Assembly: GCA_937941715.1 (NCBI GenBank)
Contig: CALDGX010000003.1
Location: forward strand, 6,817 to 70,816
Source of the DNA: an uncultured Chloracidobacterium sp.
GTDB taxonomy: Bacteria > Acidobacteriota > Blastocatellia > Pyrinomonadales > Pyrinomonadaceae
DNA: 64,000 nt
Direction: 5' to 3'
This document shows, piece after piece, positions 16,671-25,415 of this stretch; within the stretch, counting starts at the first letter, position 1; every line of letters starts with the position of its first letter. The notes beneath the pieces were generated by a model. The model was not told where the DNA came from. It did no database searches and saw nothing but the letters and a program-made list of their open reading frames with translations. Made by a program: the position numbers and the translations under genes.

Positions 16671-18851
16671 ATGAAAAAGATCTCGATAATTGCGCTGTTC
16701 ATTTGCTCGATCGTCATTTCGGTCGCTGCTCAAAAGACTGTCCTGACCAAGGATGATTATGCCCGGGCTGAAAAGATGCTTAGCTTCGGCACCGCACCGT
16801 ACATCGATCGCGGCGGCGTCAGGCCGATGTTCCTGCCCGACGGGCGATTTTGGTATCGCGTGCTGACCGCGACCGGAAGTGAATACGTACTTATCAACCC
16901 GGCCGATGGCTCCCGTAAGTCCGCAGCAAATCTGGCGGACCTCGGCGTTACGGCGCCGGCGGCTCCGGTTGGCGGCGGACGATTTGGCGGCGGCAATGCA
17001 ATTGCCTCGCCTGACGGCAAAAAGCAGGTTTACATCAAGGACTGGAACCTGTGGGTCAAGGATATTGCCTCGGGCAAGGAGACCCAGCTGACGACTGACG
17101 GCGTTAAGGATTTTGGCTACGCGACCGACAATGCCGGCTGGAAGCACAGCGATCGTGCGATCGTTCTATGGTCGCCAGACTCGAAAAAGGTCGCGACATT
17201 TCAACAGGACCAGAGGCACATCAATGATATGTACCTTGTCACGACAAACGTCGGTGCCCCGAAACTCGAGGCGTGGAAGTATCCTCTACCGACCGACAAG
17301 GAGATAATCAAGATCCATCGTGTCGTGATCGACGTCGAGTCGGGCAAGATGGTGCGGTTCAAGATGGCCCCGGACGATCGCCGCGGAACACTCTGTGACG
17401 ACATCGCCTGCGACGGAACTTTCGGTGATAACCGTTGGAGCCCGGACGGTTCAACGCTCGCGTTTGTGTCGAGTTCGCGTGATCATAAATCCGCCAAGTT
17501 CCGCATCGCCGACACGGCCACCGGCGATGTCCGTGACGTCTTTGAGGAGACTGTTGCGACCCAGTACGAATCTGGTCAAGGCGAAGCGAATTGGCGTTAT
17601 TTCCCGGCAACCAAAGAGGCGATCTGGTACTCCGAGCGTGACGATTGGGGCCACTTGTACCTGTATGACCTGATCACGGGTAAACCGAAGACGCAGATCA
17701 CCAAGGGGAACTTTGTCGTTACACGCATAATCAAGATCGATGACAGTTCGCGGACGATATTTTTTGAGGCAAATGGCAGGGAACCCGGCCGTGACCCGTA
17801 CTTTGCACATTTTTATCGCGTCGGGTTTGACGGCAAAGGCCTGACATTGCTCACACCCGAGGATGGCAACCACCAGGTTTCCATCACTCCGGACGGAAAG
17901 TACTTTGTCGATTCGTACTCAAAGATGGACGTCGCACCCGTAACGGTTCTTCGGGACATGACGGGTAAGCTCATCGCGACGTTGGAAAAGACCGATGTCT
18001 CGCGACTGGTTGCGACCGGCTGGAAACCGCCGACACCGATCACCGTCAAATCCCGCGACGGAAAATGGGACCTCTACGGTGTGATGTTCACTCCGACCAA
18101 CCTTGATACGGCCAAGAAGTATCCGGTCATCAATTACATATATCCCGGCCCACAGGGCGGCGGTGTGGGGTCGCGTTCATTTTCGGCCAGCCGCAGCGAC
18201 CATCAGGCATTGGCGGAACTCGGATTTGTTGTCGTGATCATCGACGGTACCTGCAATCCCGATCGGTCGAAATCGTTCCATGACGTTTGTTACGGCAACA
18301 TGGCCGACAATACGCTCGAAGACCAGATCTCAGGAATGAAGCAGTTAGCTGCCAAATATCCGTATATGGACCTTGATCGTGTCGGTGTCTGGGGACACTC
18401 GGGCGGCGGATTTGCCACGGCGGCTGCGATGTTCCGCTATCCGGATTTTTACAAGGTCGGAATTTCGGAATCGGGCAACCATGAAAACCGCAATTATGAG
18501 GATGATTGGGGCGAACGCTACATCGGGCTGCTGAGCGGGGATAATTATGAGAAACAGGCAAATCAGAACTACGCCAAAAATCTCAAAGGCAAACTCCTGC
18601 TCGCTCACGGTGCGATGGACGACAATGTTCCGCCGTACAACACCTATTTGGTCGTCGATGCCCTGGTCAAAGCCAATAAGGACTTTGACCTGATCATTTT
18701 CCCCAATGCCCGGCACGGGTATGGTGCTGACAGCTTCTATATGATGCGCCGCCGTTGGGACTATTTCGTTAGGAATCTGCTTGGGGCTGAGCCGCCGAAG
18801 GAGTATGAGATAAAGTCGAAGCCCGATCCGCGAATGAGCGTCGGCAGATAG
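16671..18851 (+). CDS. exported S9-family peptidase (dipeptidyl-peptidase IV type)
   Basis: 726 residues from the ATG at 16671, chosen because it begins a signal peptide (MKKISIIALFICSIVISVAAQ); an in-frame extension to 16425 has no such logic. The N-terminal half is a DPP IV beta-propeller (WSPDSKKVATFQQDQRHIN, RWSPDGSTLAFVSSSRDHK). The alpha/beta-hydrolase half has the nucleophile in VGVWGHSGGGFATAAAM (Ser about 578), the Asp in AHGAMDDNVPPYNTY and the His in FPNARHGYG. It cleaves peptides in the periplasm, probably after proline. A TATAAAAT element at 16611-16618 could be the -10 box. A GGCCGGA/TCCGGCC hairpin follows the stop. Confidence 0.93.
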   Translation: MKKISIIALFICSIVISVAAQKTVLTKDDYARAEKMLSFGTAPYIDRGGVRPMFLPDGRFWYRVLTATGSEYVLINPADGSRKSAANLADLGVTAPAAPVGGGRFGGGNAIASPDGKKQVYIKDWNLWVKDIASGKETQLTTDGVKDFGYATDNAGWKHSDRAIVLWSPDSKKVATFQQDQRHINDMYLVTTNVGAPKLEAWKYPLPTDKEIIKIHRVVIDVESGKMVRFKMAPDDRRGTLCDDIACDGTFGDNRWSPDGSTLAFVSSSRDHKSAKFRIADTATGDVRDVFEETVATQYESGQGEANWRYFPATKEAIWYSERDDWGHLYLYDLITGKPKTQITKGNFVVTRIIKIDDSSRTIFFEANGREPGRDPYFAHFYRVGFDGKGLTLLTPEDGNHQVSITPDGKYFVDSYSKMDVAPVTVLRDMTGKLIATLEKTDVSRLVATGWKPPTPITVKSRDGKWDLYGVMFTPTNLDTAKKYPVINYIYPGPQGGGVGSRSFSASRSDHQALAELGFVVVIIDGTCNPDRSKSFHDVCYGNMADNTLEDQISGMKQLAAKYPYMDLDRVGVWGHSGGGFATAAAMFRYPDFYKVGISESGNHENRNYEDDWGERYIGLLSGDNYEKQANQNYAKNLKGKLLLAHGAMDDNVPPYNTYLVVDALVKANKDFDLIIFPNARHGYGADSFYMMRRRWDYFVRNLLGAEPPKEYEIKSKPDPRMSVGR

Positions 18852-18882
18852 GCTGTACAACGCAATTGGCAGTTAACACCGG

Positions 18883-18920
18883 GGCCGGAATGATCGCGAA
18901 GCGGTCACTCCGGCCTTTAG
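18883..18920 (+). terminator. hairpin terminator after the S9 peptidase gene
   Basis: GGCCGGA (18883-18889) pairs with TCCGGCC (18909-18915) and is followed by TTTAG. It lies 31 bp after the peptidase stop and touches the 3' end of the convergent gene. The T run is short, so the call is moderate. Confidence 0.5.
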
Positions 18921-19363
18921 CTTTGCTGGTCCAGCTTCTCGGTGTCGTTCTCACTTTCGTCAAAAAGCGATCTCAACGGCGGATTGGGCGGCGGCAATGA
19001 CGCGGCGTACTCAGCCATGTCCTGATTCAATGCAGAAACCGCCATTTCCGCGCGTTCGATGTCGTCACGGACCAGCTTCAGTACCAGTTTCCCGTCCTGA
19101 TTTGGAAGAGCGGCAAGAACGCCGAACGTTTTCATTCGGATCTCGATCTTGGCCCCTCGCTTCAGAAGCCCCTTGCGAAACTTGATATCCAGTATCTCAC
19201 CTATCGGAAGCCGGACCTCTTCGACACCGCCGGACACCAGCCCGAGCCACTTGGTCTCGAATTCGATAACGATACCGGCCGGCGAAAATTTGGCAACACC
19301 GTTGACCTTTGCCAACCCGTGAGTGCCCTCGGTACTGAATGGGATACTAGTAAAATTGTGCAT
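18917..19363 (-). CDS. hypothetical cytoplasmic protein, 148 residues
   Basis: No signal peptide or membrane segment. Residues 15-110 look like a small beta-barrel: GLAKVNGVAKFSPAGIVIEF, VRLPIGEILDIKFRKGLLKR and KIEIRMKTFGVLAALP, a pattern seen in PH/YokE-like folds. The last 35 residues are acidic and low complexity, with PPPNPP. ATG at 19363 preferred over the TTG at 19375; no strong ribosome site precedes either. Function not recognised. Convergent with the S9 peptidase. Confidence 0.62.
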   Translation of the reverse strand: MHNFTSIPFSTEGTHGLAKVNGVAKFSPAGIVIEFETKWLGLVSGGVEEVRLPIGEILDIKFRKGLLKRGAKIEIRMKTFGVLAALPNQDGKLVLKLVRDDIERAEMAVSALNQDMAEYAASLPPPNPPLRSLFDESENDTEKLDQQS

Positions 19364-19466
19364 ACCAAGCTGCAATGCTGACGGCCGCCGCTGTGAACCG
19401 GCGGATCTGCCTATTGCGAATTTTACAGCCTCATTGAACTTCTGTCGAAGCCGCGTCTAGGGATCG

Positions 19467-19727
19467 TCAGATCTTCGAACGCCGCCGCAGCCAGAAATAC
19501 TTTGCCACGCCTATCAGGCTGATCAACAACCAAAAGAACTCGACGATGAACGCCGGAAAGTTGAAGTTGAAATAAAGCGAAACAATTATGAGCGTCGCTC
19601 CGGTAGCGTTCAGCGTTGAGTACGCCAGCTGCTCGCTCCGAATACGGCCCGCCTGCAGCAGGACATACGTAACTATGATCGTACCGACGCCGACGGTACC
19701 GATTACGTCGTACCACTGAACTGTCAT
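19467..19727 (-). CDS. small membrane protein of the CBU_0592 type
   Basis: 86 residues, three membrane helices (YDVIGTVGVGTIIVTYVLL, ATLIIVSLYFNFNFPAFIVEF, FWLLISLIGVAKYFWL) and a basic C-terminus. The layout, with a LAYSTLNATGA loop, matches a family of short inner-membrane proteins named after Coxiella CBU_0592; function unknown. Its ATG overlaps the stop of the upstream BNR-like gene by four bases, so translation is coupled. Confidence 0.75.
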   Translation of the reverse strand: MTVQWYDVIGTVGVGTIIVTYVLLQAGRIRSEQLAYSTLNATGATLIIVSLYFNFNFPAFIVEFFWLLISLIGVAKYFWLRRRSKI

Positions 19728-20734
19728 TTCATTCGGGCGATCATTCCTTTTTCACCGACCGCCCAAACTGCTCCGCTGCCTTTTGCCTGAACCGCGTTGT
19801 AGCTCAACTTATCAACATTCCGCCAGGTTTTGCCGCCGTCATTTGAAATGTCCGAACCGCTCGACCCTACGGCGACCACCGTTTGACCGTCGATGTAGGC
19901 GACCCCTGAGCGATAACCGCTGAGTCCGCTGCCCGCGATCCATGTCCGGCCGCCGTCGTATGTATGTGCCAGATTGCGGTCGTTTTCATCCGGCTTTTCG
20001 TAGTTGCCGCCGACAATGATGCCCCGCTTGCCGTTGAGCATCGCGATCGAGAAGATACCGCTGCCAGCCGTTCCTTTCACGATCGGCGCATCCGCGACCA
20101 ACCATGAAACACCTCTGTTCTCCGACCTGAAGACCCGTGCATCGGCACCTCCCGACACCAGCAGAAGCCGGTCCCGGCCCTGCGCTATGAGGCACGTGCC
20201 GCTCGCCGCAAACGCCGCTTCGCCTGCTTTGGCCGATGCCATTTTGTCCGTATCCATAGCTTTCCAGGTCGTACCGTCCTTAGTGCCGAAAAGGACATAT
20301 TTTCCGTCCACCGGATCAGACATCGCGACGCAATTGTTTCGATCCCAGCACGCCAGGGCGTCAAAGAACGCCTTTTCGTCTGTGTTCTTGAACTGAAGCG
20401 ACCACGACTTGCCGCCGTCGATCGTCTTGTATATCCGCGACGACTCACCGTTGCCGATGCTGAGAATGTAGGCAGTATTAGCGTCAAAGGCTTCGATATC
20501 GCGAAAGTCGAGCTTTTCGGCGTCGGGAACTTTGATGACGGCCCATGTTCCACCGCCGTCGATCGTCCGGATCACGGTTCCGCGCGTGCCGCTGGCCCAA
20601 ACCGTGTTCTTATCAACCACCGAGAGTCCGCGAAACGAAGCGGTTGTATCAACCGTTTGCTTTGTCCATTGACAATAGTAGGGCTGGACACAAATAACAA
20701 ATAAGGCAAAACCTGACAGAAAAATGCGAGTCAT
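19724..20734 (-). CDS. exported YCF48/BNR-like beta-propeller protein
   Basis: 336 residues. A signal peptide (MTRIFLSGFALFVICVQPYY) sets the start at 20734. The mature protein is a propeller of repeats with TIDGGGTW, TIDGGKSWSL, ENRGVSWLV, TYDGGRTWIA and SNDGGKTWRN, the Asp/Asn-x-GG-x-x-W boxes of BNR or Ycf48 (photosystem II stability factor Hcf136) folds. Outside photosynthetic organisms these are assumed to help assemble or bind other envelope proteins; ligand unknown. In an apparent operon with serA, a small membrane protein and the CBU_0592-like gene. Confidence 0.82.
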   Translation of the reverse strand: MTRIFLSGFALFVICVQPYYCQWTKQTVDTTASFRGLSVVDKNTVWASGTRGTVIRTIDGGGTWAVIKVPDAEKLDFRDIEAFDANTAYILSIGNGESSRIYKTIDGGKSWSLQFKNTDEKAFFDALACWDRNNCVAMSDPVDGKYVLFGTKDGTTWKAMDTDKMASAKAGEAAFAASGTCLIAQGRDRLLLVSGGADARVFRSENRGVSWLVADAPIVKGTAGSGIFSIAMLNGKRGIIVGGNYEKPDENDRNLAHTYDGGRTWIAGSGLSGYRSGVAYIDGQTVVAVGSSGSDISNDGGKTWRNVDKLSYNAVQAKGSGAVWAVGEKGMIARMK

Positions 20735-20757
20735 ATATTTAATTCTTCTTCGAGCAC

Positions 20758-21165
20758 TCAGCAAATCCAAAAACTTGCGGTGTACACGAGGCCTACGAGT
20801 GCCGGTATGTCCAACACAAAGGACCAAACTATGCCAACGATGATTGGAGATTTGACCTCGTTCCATGGCTTGGGACCGTAGAATCCACGTATAATTATCC
20901 ACCATTCGAATCCTCGGACCGGTATCAGTCCGACGACGTAAATTAGCAAGCCAAGTCCCGAAACAAAAATGAATGGAAACGAAAGAAGAGCTAAGACTGT
21001 ACCGAAAGCTAGGCCAAGTAGCATGCGGCAAACCCCGACATAAACAATGTTCCTCGGTGATTCCGGGTATAACTTATTCAGATATACGGCGAACGCGGTA
21101 TAGCCGCCAGCCTTAATAGCTGGAAACGCAAGCAATCCAAGTGGTTCAGAAAATCCGCCTGGTAT
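20758..21165 (-). CDS. four-helix membrane protein, probable non-ATG start
   Basis: About 135 residues with four hydrophobic stretches (MLLGLAFGTVLALLSFPFIF, LGLLIYVVGLIPV, SPIIVGIVWSFVLDI, LVGLVYTASFWI) and a central GFEWWIIIRGFYG. The frame has no ATG near its beginning. A TTG at 21135 has no ribosome site, while GGAGGA (21171-21176) lies five bases before an ATA at 21165 and an ATT one codon pair earlier; starting there adds IPGGFSEPLG, which reads as natural protein. I therefore place the start at 21165. It lies 18 bp after serA and 23 bp before the propeller gene. No known family recognised. Confidence 0.62.
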   Translation of the reverse strand: MPGGFSEPLGLLAFPAIKAGGYTAFAVYLNKLYPESPRNIVYVGVCRMLLGLAFGTVLALLSFPFIFVSGLGLLIYVVGLIPVRGFEWWIIIRGFYGPKPWNEVKSPIIVGIVWSFVLDIPALVGLVYTASFWIC

Positions 21166-21183
21166 AAGAATCCTCCAAAATAA

Positions 21184-22419
21184 TTAATAAACCAATCTCG
21201 CCCGGACCGTGCCCTTAATGTCTTTCAGGACGTCAAAAGCCTCCCGCGAGATCTTGTGGTCAACGTCGAGTATAACGTATCCGATCTCGTCGTTCGTTTT
21301 CAGGTATTGGCTCGTAATGTTAAATCCGCCCTTTGAGAGGCGCGAGTTGATCTGGCCCAGAACGCCCGGTACGTTGCGGTGAATGTGGAGTATCCGGTGC
21401 GTGCCGGCCTGCGGCGGCAGGCTGACAGCCGGGACCGTGTGCGAGCCCTCGCTGGTGCCGAAATCTAGATACTTGATCAGTTTTGCCGTAACGTCAAGGC
21501 CGATATTCGCCTGAGCCTCTTCGGTCGAACCGCCGATATGCGGTGTCAGGATCACGTTCGCAAGGCCTTGCAGCGGCGTCGAAAAGGCGTCACCGTTCTT
21601 TTCCGGCTCATCCGGAAAGACGTCGATCGCGGCGCCGCTCAGTCTTCCCGACGTAAGGGCCTTTTTCAGGGCACCGATGTCAACGACGTCACCGCGGCTA
21701 TGGTTGATCAAAATTGCCCCCTTTTTCATTGCCTTGAGCGTTTCGGCGTTGATCATTTGCCGCGTCGAGGCGTCAGAGGGGACATGCAGGGTGACAATGT
21801 CCGAGTGTTTCAGCAGGTCGCGAAGGTCGCGGATCTGTTTGGCATTGCCATGCGGTAGTTTGGTGGCAATGTCGAAATAGTTGACCTGCATTCCCATCGC
21901 CTCGGCCAAATTCGAGACCTGTGAGCCGATATTGCCGTAGCCGACGATACCGAGGGTTTTCCCTCTCAGTTCAAAACTGCCCTTAGCATCCTTCAGCCAT
22001 TTGCCCTGATGTGCCGCAATGTTCTTGTCCGAGATCCTTCGAATGAGCATCACGCAGAGTCCAATTATCAACTCAGCGACCGACCGGGTGTTCGAATACG
22101 GTGCATTGAATACGGCGATCCCCTTTTTTGTCGCCGCCTGCAGATCGACCTGGTTGACACCGATACAGAAGCAACCGATCGCCAGGAGTTTATCGGCCGC
22201 CTCGACGACACGCTTTGTGATCTGCGTTTTTGAACGGATGCCGATCAAATGGACGCCCCGGACCGCCGCGATCAATTCCGATTCACTAAGAGCACCGCTC
22301 ACCTGGTTGATGTCGGCATAGCCGGCAGCCTTCAATTCGGCGACGGCCGCGTCAGAGATGTTTTCGAGCAGCAGGACCTTGATCTTGTTGCGGGGATAAG
22401 ATGTGGATTTGACCGTCAT
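21184..22419 (-). CDS. serA: D-3-phosphoglycerate dehydrogenase
   Basis: First step of serine synthesis: NAD-dependent oxidation of 3-phosphoglycerate. 411 residues, the length of the E. coli-type enzyme with one C-terminal ACT domain. Seen: NAPYSNTRSVAELIIGL (about 107-123), the Rossmann motif LGIVGYGNIGSQVSNLAE (about 156-173), NHSRGDVVD (about 238), catalytic His in LTPHIGGSTEEAQ (about 294) and the ACT domain from about 335 (HRNVPGVLGQINSRLSKGGF), which in E. coli binds serine for feedback inhibition. It heads a minus-strand run with three small membrane or exported proteins. Confidence 0.95.
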   Translation of the reverse strand: MTVKSTSYPRNKIKVLLLENISDAAVAELKAAGYADINQVSGALSESELIAAVRGVHLIGIRSKTQITKRVVEAADKLLAIGCFCIGVNQVDLQAATKKGIAVFNAPYSNTRSVAELIIGLCVMLIRRISDKNIAAHQGKWLKDAKGSFELRGKTLGIVGYGNIGSQVSNLAEAMGMQVNYFDIATKLPHGNAKQIRDLRDLLKHSDIVTLHVPSDASTRQMINAETLKAMKKGAILINHSRGDVVDIGALKKALTSGRLSGAAIDVFPDEPEKNGDAFSTPLQGLANVILTPHIGGSTEEAQANIGLDVTAKLIKYLDFGTSEGSHTVPAVSLPPQAGTHRILHIHRNVPGVLGQINSRLSKGGFNITSQYLKTNDEIGYVILDVDHKISREAFDVLKDIKGTVRARLVY

Positions 22420-22599
22420 AGGACCTTATTCGGATACACCCATAATGCCTAAATTCGGGCCGCATAACAAGGCACAAACCGTCGGCTCAGCTCAAAACGT
22501 TCCCACCCCCGAGAATAGACTCCGATACACGTCTCGACGGTGTAAGGGCGGTCACGACGGCCACGTTAGATTCTGACTATTAGCCGCACTTGGTACAAC

Positions 22600-22634
22600 A
22601 AAAAAGCCGGAGCGATAATGCCCCGGCTTTTTTT
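22600..22634. terminator. bidirectional rho-independent terminator 3' of lpdA
   Basis: A6-GCCGG (22600-22610), 12-base loop, CCGGC-T7 (22623-22634). It is a textbook hairpin with T runs on both strands. It lies 17 bp after the lpdA stop on the minus strand. The 180 bp between it and serA hold no gene I can support. Confidence 0.85.
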
Positions 22635-22650
22635 GATTCAATACTTCCGC

Positions 22651-24060
22651 TTACATGTGGATCGTGAGGTCGTGTACGCCTTCTGCGGCTTCCATGACAG
22701 CCTCGGAAACGGTCGGGTGGGCGTGGATCACGCGTCCAAGTTCATCCGCAGTGGTTTCTAAGGCCATTGCCACACAGGCCTCTGCAAGCAACTCTGTTGC
22801 GTGCGGGCCGATGATGTGAACGCCGAGAACCTCATCGTATTTCTTTTCGGATACGATCTTTACGAACCCGTCAGTTTCACCTAGTATGCGTGCCTTGCCC
22901 GATGCCGAGAACGGGAACTTGCCGACCTTCACGTCATAGCCGGCTTCTTTCGCCTTTGCTTCAGTTAATCCGACGGAGGCTACCTCGGGGTCACAATAGG
23001 TGCAGTTGGGGACGAGATTCTGTTTGATCGGCTCAACCTTTTTACCCGCTATCTTTTCGACCACCAAAATGCCTTCTTTCGAGGCGAGATGAGCCAGCCA
23101 GGCGGTATCGATGACGTCGCCGATAGCGTATACATTCGGCTCGTCCGTTTCACAATACTCATTGACCTTGATCGTGCCCCGCGGGTTGACGACCACCTTG
23201 GTGTTTTCCAGCCCGATATTCTCGATGAGCGGCATTCGGCCGACGGCCACGAGCAGCATTTCCGCTTCGAATGCGACATCGTCACCTTTGGCGTTTTTGC
23301 CCGACACCTTGATACCCTTTTTGTCCTTTGTGAGTTTGTCCAGTTTGACGCCGGTCTCACATCTAATACCCTGCTTCTTAAATGCACGCGCGAGTTCCTT
23401 CGATACGTCAGCGTCCTCGATCGGCACGATCCGATCCATCAGTTCTACTACCGTCGTTTCACAGCCGAACCGGTGATAGACGCTTGCAAACTCGACCCCG
23501 ACCGCGCCCGAGCCCATCACGACCATTGATTTCGGGACGCGATCCAGTTCGAGGATGTGATCGGAATTGACGACCTGCTTCCCGTCGGTTTCAAATCCTG
23601 GTATCGGACGCACAACCGAACCGGTCGCGATGATTATGTTCTTGGTGTCGATGGTCTCCTTCTTACCGTCGGCAGAGGTGACCTCGACTTTGCCCTTTCC
23701 GGCGATCTTGCCAAATCCGTTAAAAACGGTGACCTTGTTCTTCTTCATCAGATAGGTCACGCCGGCCGCGTTTTTGTCGACGATGTTCGACTTATATTTT
23801 TGGATACCGGCCCAGTCAAAGCTTAATCCGGTGACCTTAAGTCCAAAATCCTCGAAATGTCCCGCTTTCTGATAAAGATGGGCGGCATTCAATAGCGCTT
23901 TGGTAGGAATGCAGCCTCGGAGTCCGCATGTGCCGCCGAGTTTTGCATCTTTTTCCTTTTCGACGATGGCCACTTTCAGCCCAAGTTGTGCTCCGCGAAC
24001 CGCGGCGACATATCCGCCCGGGCCCGCACCTATTATTGTTATGTCAAATTGTTCAGCCAA
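22651..24060 (-). CDS. lpdA: dihydrolipoyl dehydrogenase (E3)
   Basis: FAD- and NAD-dependent reoxidation of dihydrolipoyl groups in 2-oxoacid dehydrogenases or glycine cleavage. 469 residues. FAD motif TIIGAGPGGYVAAVRGAQLG (about 9-28), redox disulfide in LGGTCGLRGCIPTKALL (about 41-57), NAD motif VVMGSGAVGVEFASVY (about 182-197), second FAD segment NVYAIGDVIDTAWLAHLASKEG and the C-terminal HAHPTVSEAVMEAAE with the active-site His. The start codon is TTG, with AGAGG nine bases upstream. A TATAAT at 24103-24108 likely drives it. It may serve the E2 at 14166-15884. Confidence 0.95.
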   Translation of the reverse strand: MAEQFDITIIGAGPGGYVAAVRGAQLGLKVAIVEKEKDAKLGGTCGLRGCIPTKALLNAAHLYQKAGHFEDFGLKVTGLSFDWAGIQKYKSNIVDKNAAGVTYLMKKNKVTVFNGFGKIAGKGKVEVTSADGKKETIDTKNIIIATGSVVRPIPGFETDGKQVVNSDHILELDRVPKSMVVMGSGAVGVEFASVYHRFGCETTVVELMDRIVPIEDADVSKELARAFKKQGIRCETGVKLDKLTKDKKGIKVSGKNAKGDDVAFEAEMLLVAVGRMPLIENIGLENTKVVVNPRGTIKVNEYCETDEPNVYAIGDVIDTAWLAHLASKEGILVVEKIAGKKVEPIKQNLVPNCTYCDPEVASVGLTEAKAKEAGYDVKVGKFPFSASGKARILGETDGFVKIVSEKKYDEVLGVHIIGPHATELLAEACVAMALETTADELGRVIHAHPTVSEAVMEAAEGVHDLTIHM

Positions 24061-24102
24061 TGTAGTTAACCTCTATAAATAGTGAAAAATTGCGTAAAGG
24101 AC

Positions 24103-24108
24103 ATTATA
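24103..24108 (-). promoter_or_regulatory. candidate -10 box of lpdA
   Basis: Perfect TATAAT on the minus strand, 42 bases before the lpdA start; no good -35 hexamer is seen 16-18 bases upstream. It lies in the 108-bp divergent region shared with the rhodanese gene. Confidence 0.45.
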
Positions 24109-24168
24109 AGGCTTTCACCGAGCGCAGGCTAGTTAATTACTTTAGATTTGCGTTAGACTGACCGATGT

Positions 24169-24540
24169 ATGATCCATTCAGACGAGTTTCTTGCGGTTGT
24201 TAATGACGCAAAGTCGCGAATTCGCGAATTGTCCGTCGCCGATGCCCTCGATCGGGTCAATAATGGCGCGACACTGATCGACGTCCGTGAGGAAAGCGAG
24301 TGGTTTGAGCACGCAGTCGGGGCGAGGCATCTTGGCCGCGGCGTTTTAGAACGAGATATTGTCCAATCCTATCCTGATAAAACGACCGAGATCGTCCTCT
24401 ATTGCGGTGGAGGATACCGATCGGCACTGGCGGCCGATATGCTTCAAAAAATGGGCTATACAAACGTTTGGTCATTGGCAGGCGGTTGGAAAGCATGGCG
24501 TGACGCAGGAGCCCCCATCGAGATGGAGATCCCATTCTAA
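24169..24540 (+). CDS. single-domain rhodanese (sulfurtransferase)
   Basis: 123 residues, a single rhodanese fold preceded by about 25 residues. LIDVREESEWFEHAVGARHL (about 38-57) is the CH2A-type motif, and the active loop VLYCGGGYRSALAADML (Cys about 83) carries persulfide. The five-residue loop after the Cys is typical of GlpE/PspE-like enzymes that move sulfane sulfur. Divergent from lpdA. Its stop overlaps the ATG of the methyltransferase gene (TAATG). Confidence 0.9.
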   Translation: MIHSDEFLAVVNDAKSRIRELSVADALDRVNNGATLIDVREESEWFEHAVGARHLGRGVLERDIVQSYPDKTTEIVLYCGGGYRSALAADMLQKMGYTNVWSLAGGWKAWRDAGAPIEMEIPF

Positions 24541-25235
24541 TGAGCGAGAACGAACAAGACGACAATTTTGACCCACGGGCCCGAACGCGTGAGATACAGT
24601 CCCAATTTGCTGCTCGCGGTGATGCACTCGGTTGGTTCGAGGAACTCTACCGCGAGGCCGCCGGCGACAATTCAAAGATACCGTGGGCCGATCTCGAACC
24701 CAATCGATATTTCCGCGCATGGGCCGAATCAAATGGCCTAAAGGGTGGTGGTCGATCCGCGTTGGTCGTTGGATGCGGCCTCGGCGACGATGCAAATTAT
24801 CTATCCGATCTTGGCTTTAAGGTCACGGCCTTTGATCTGTCACCGACGGCGATCGAATGGGCCAAAAAGTTGTATCCGGGCAAGGGGATCGACTTCGAGG
24901 TGGCCGACCTTTTCCAACCATTTCGAGGCTGGCTCGGGGCGTTCGACTTTGTATTGGAGATCTATACGATCCAGCCGCTGCCGCTCGACTGGCGGCCGAG
25001 GGTGATCGACGCTATTTCGGCCTTTGCGAACAGCACCGGTGAGATCCTGGTCGTAACACGCGGCCGCGAGGACGATGTCGAACCGGACGAACTCCCTTGG
25101 CCGATGTCCCGAAAGGATCTTTCCCGATTTGAAGCCAACGGCTTTATCCAAACCGATTTTATGCAGATGCCCGGCGAAGATGACGAACCGCCAAGATTTG
25201 TCGTCGCGTACCGGCGAGCAGCCGTATCCGACTGA
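24540..25235 (+). CDS. class I SAM-dependent methyltransferase, thiol/TPMT-like
   Basis: 231 residues. The N-terminal part (GWFEELYREAAGD, then IPWADLEPN, about 30-60) resembles thiopurine/thiol S-methyltransferases, in which W-x-x-x-Y and PW residues line the acceptor site. The SAM-binding motifs are ALVVGCGLGDDANYLSDLG (about 77-95), VTAFDLSPTAIEWAKK (about 98-113) and FDFVLEIYTIQPLP (about 136-149). Coupled by a one-base overlap to rhodanese, so a thiol or sulfide acceptor is plausible (inference). Without biochemistry the substrate is open. Confidence 0.82.
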   Translation: MSENEQDDNFDPRARTREIQSQFAARGDALGWFEELYREAAGDNSKIPWADLEPNRYFRAWAESNGLKGGGRSALVVGCGLGDDANYLSDLGFKVTAFDLSPTAIEWAKKLYPGKGIDFEVADLFQPFRGWLGAFDFVLEIYTIQPLPLDWRPRVIDAISAFANSTGEILVVTRGREDDVEPDELPWPMSRKDLSRFEANGFIQTDFMQMPGEDDEPPRFVVAYRRAAVSD

Positions 25236-25382
25236 CCCGTACCTGCTGTCGTTCATTTCCGAGATCCGCCCCATGCTGCCCGCGGCGAGGCACATTAATT
25301 GCTCAAGATAAGTTGTGTCGTTGAATTGACGCTTTTGGTCGGTCGAAGAGCGAAAAACTACGCGAGATAGCCGCGAAATTGG

Positions 25383-25401
25383 TAAAATGTACACACGTAC
25401 A
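25383..25401 (+). promoter_or_regulatory. candidate -10 box and palindromic operator before the MBL/rhodanese gene
   Basis: TAAAAT (25383-25388) is followed at once by TGTAC-ACAC-GTACA (25388-25401), a perfect 5-4-5 inverted repeat, then AGGAGAT and the ATG at 25416. The repeat would overlap the transcription start, the usual place for a repressor site. No matching -35 hexamer is obvious. Confidence 0.42.
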
Positions 25402-25415
25402 GGAGATGTCGATCT

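Noticed and set aside
22420..22599. Possible riboswitch or small RNA before serA
   Set aside because: No conserved aptamer pattern is recognisable; only the lpdA terminator is supported.
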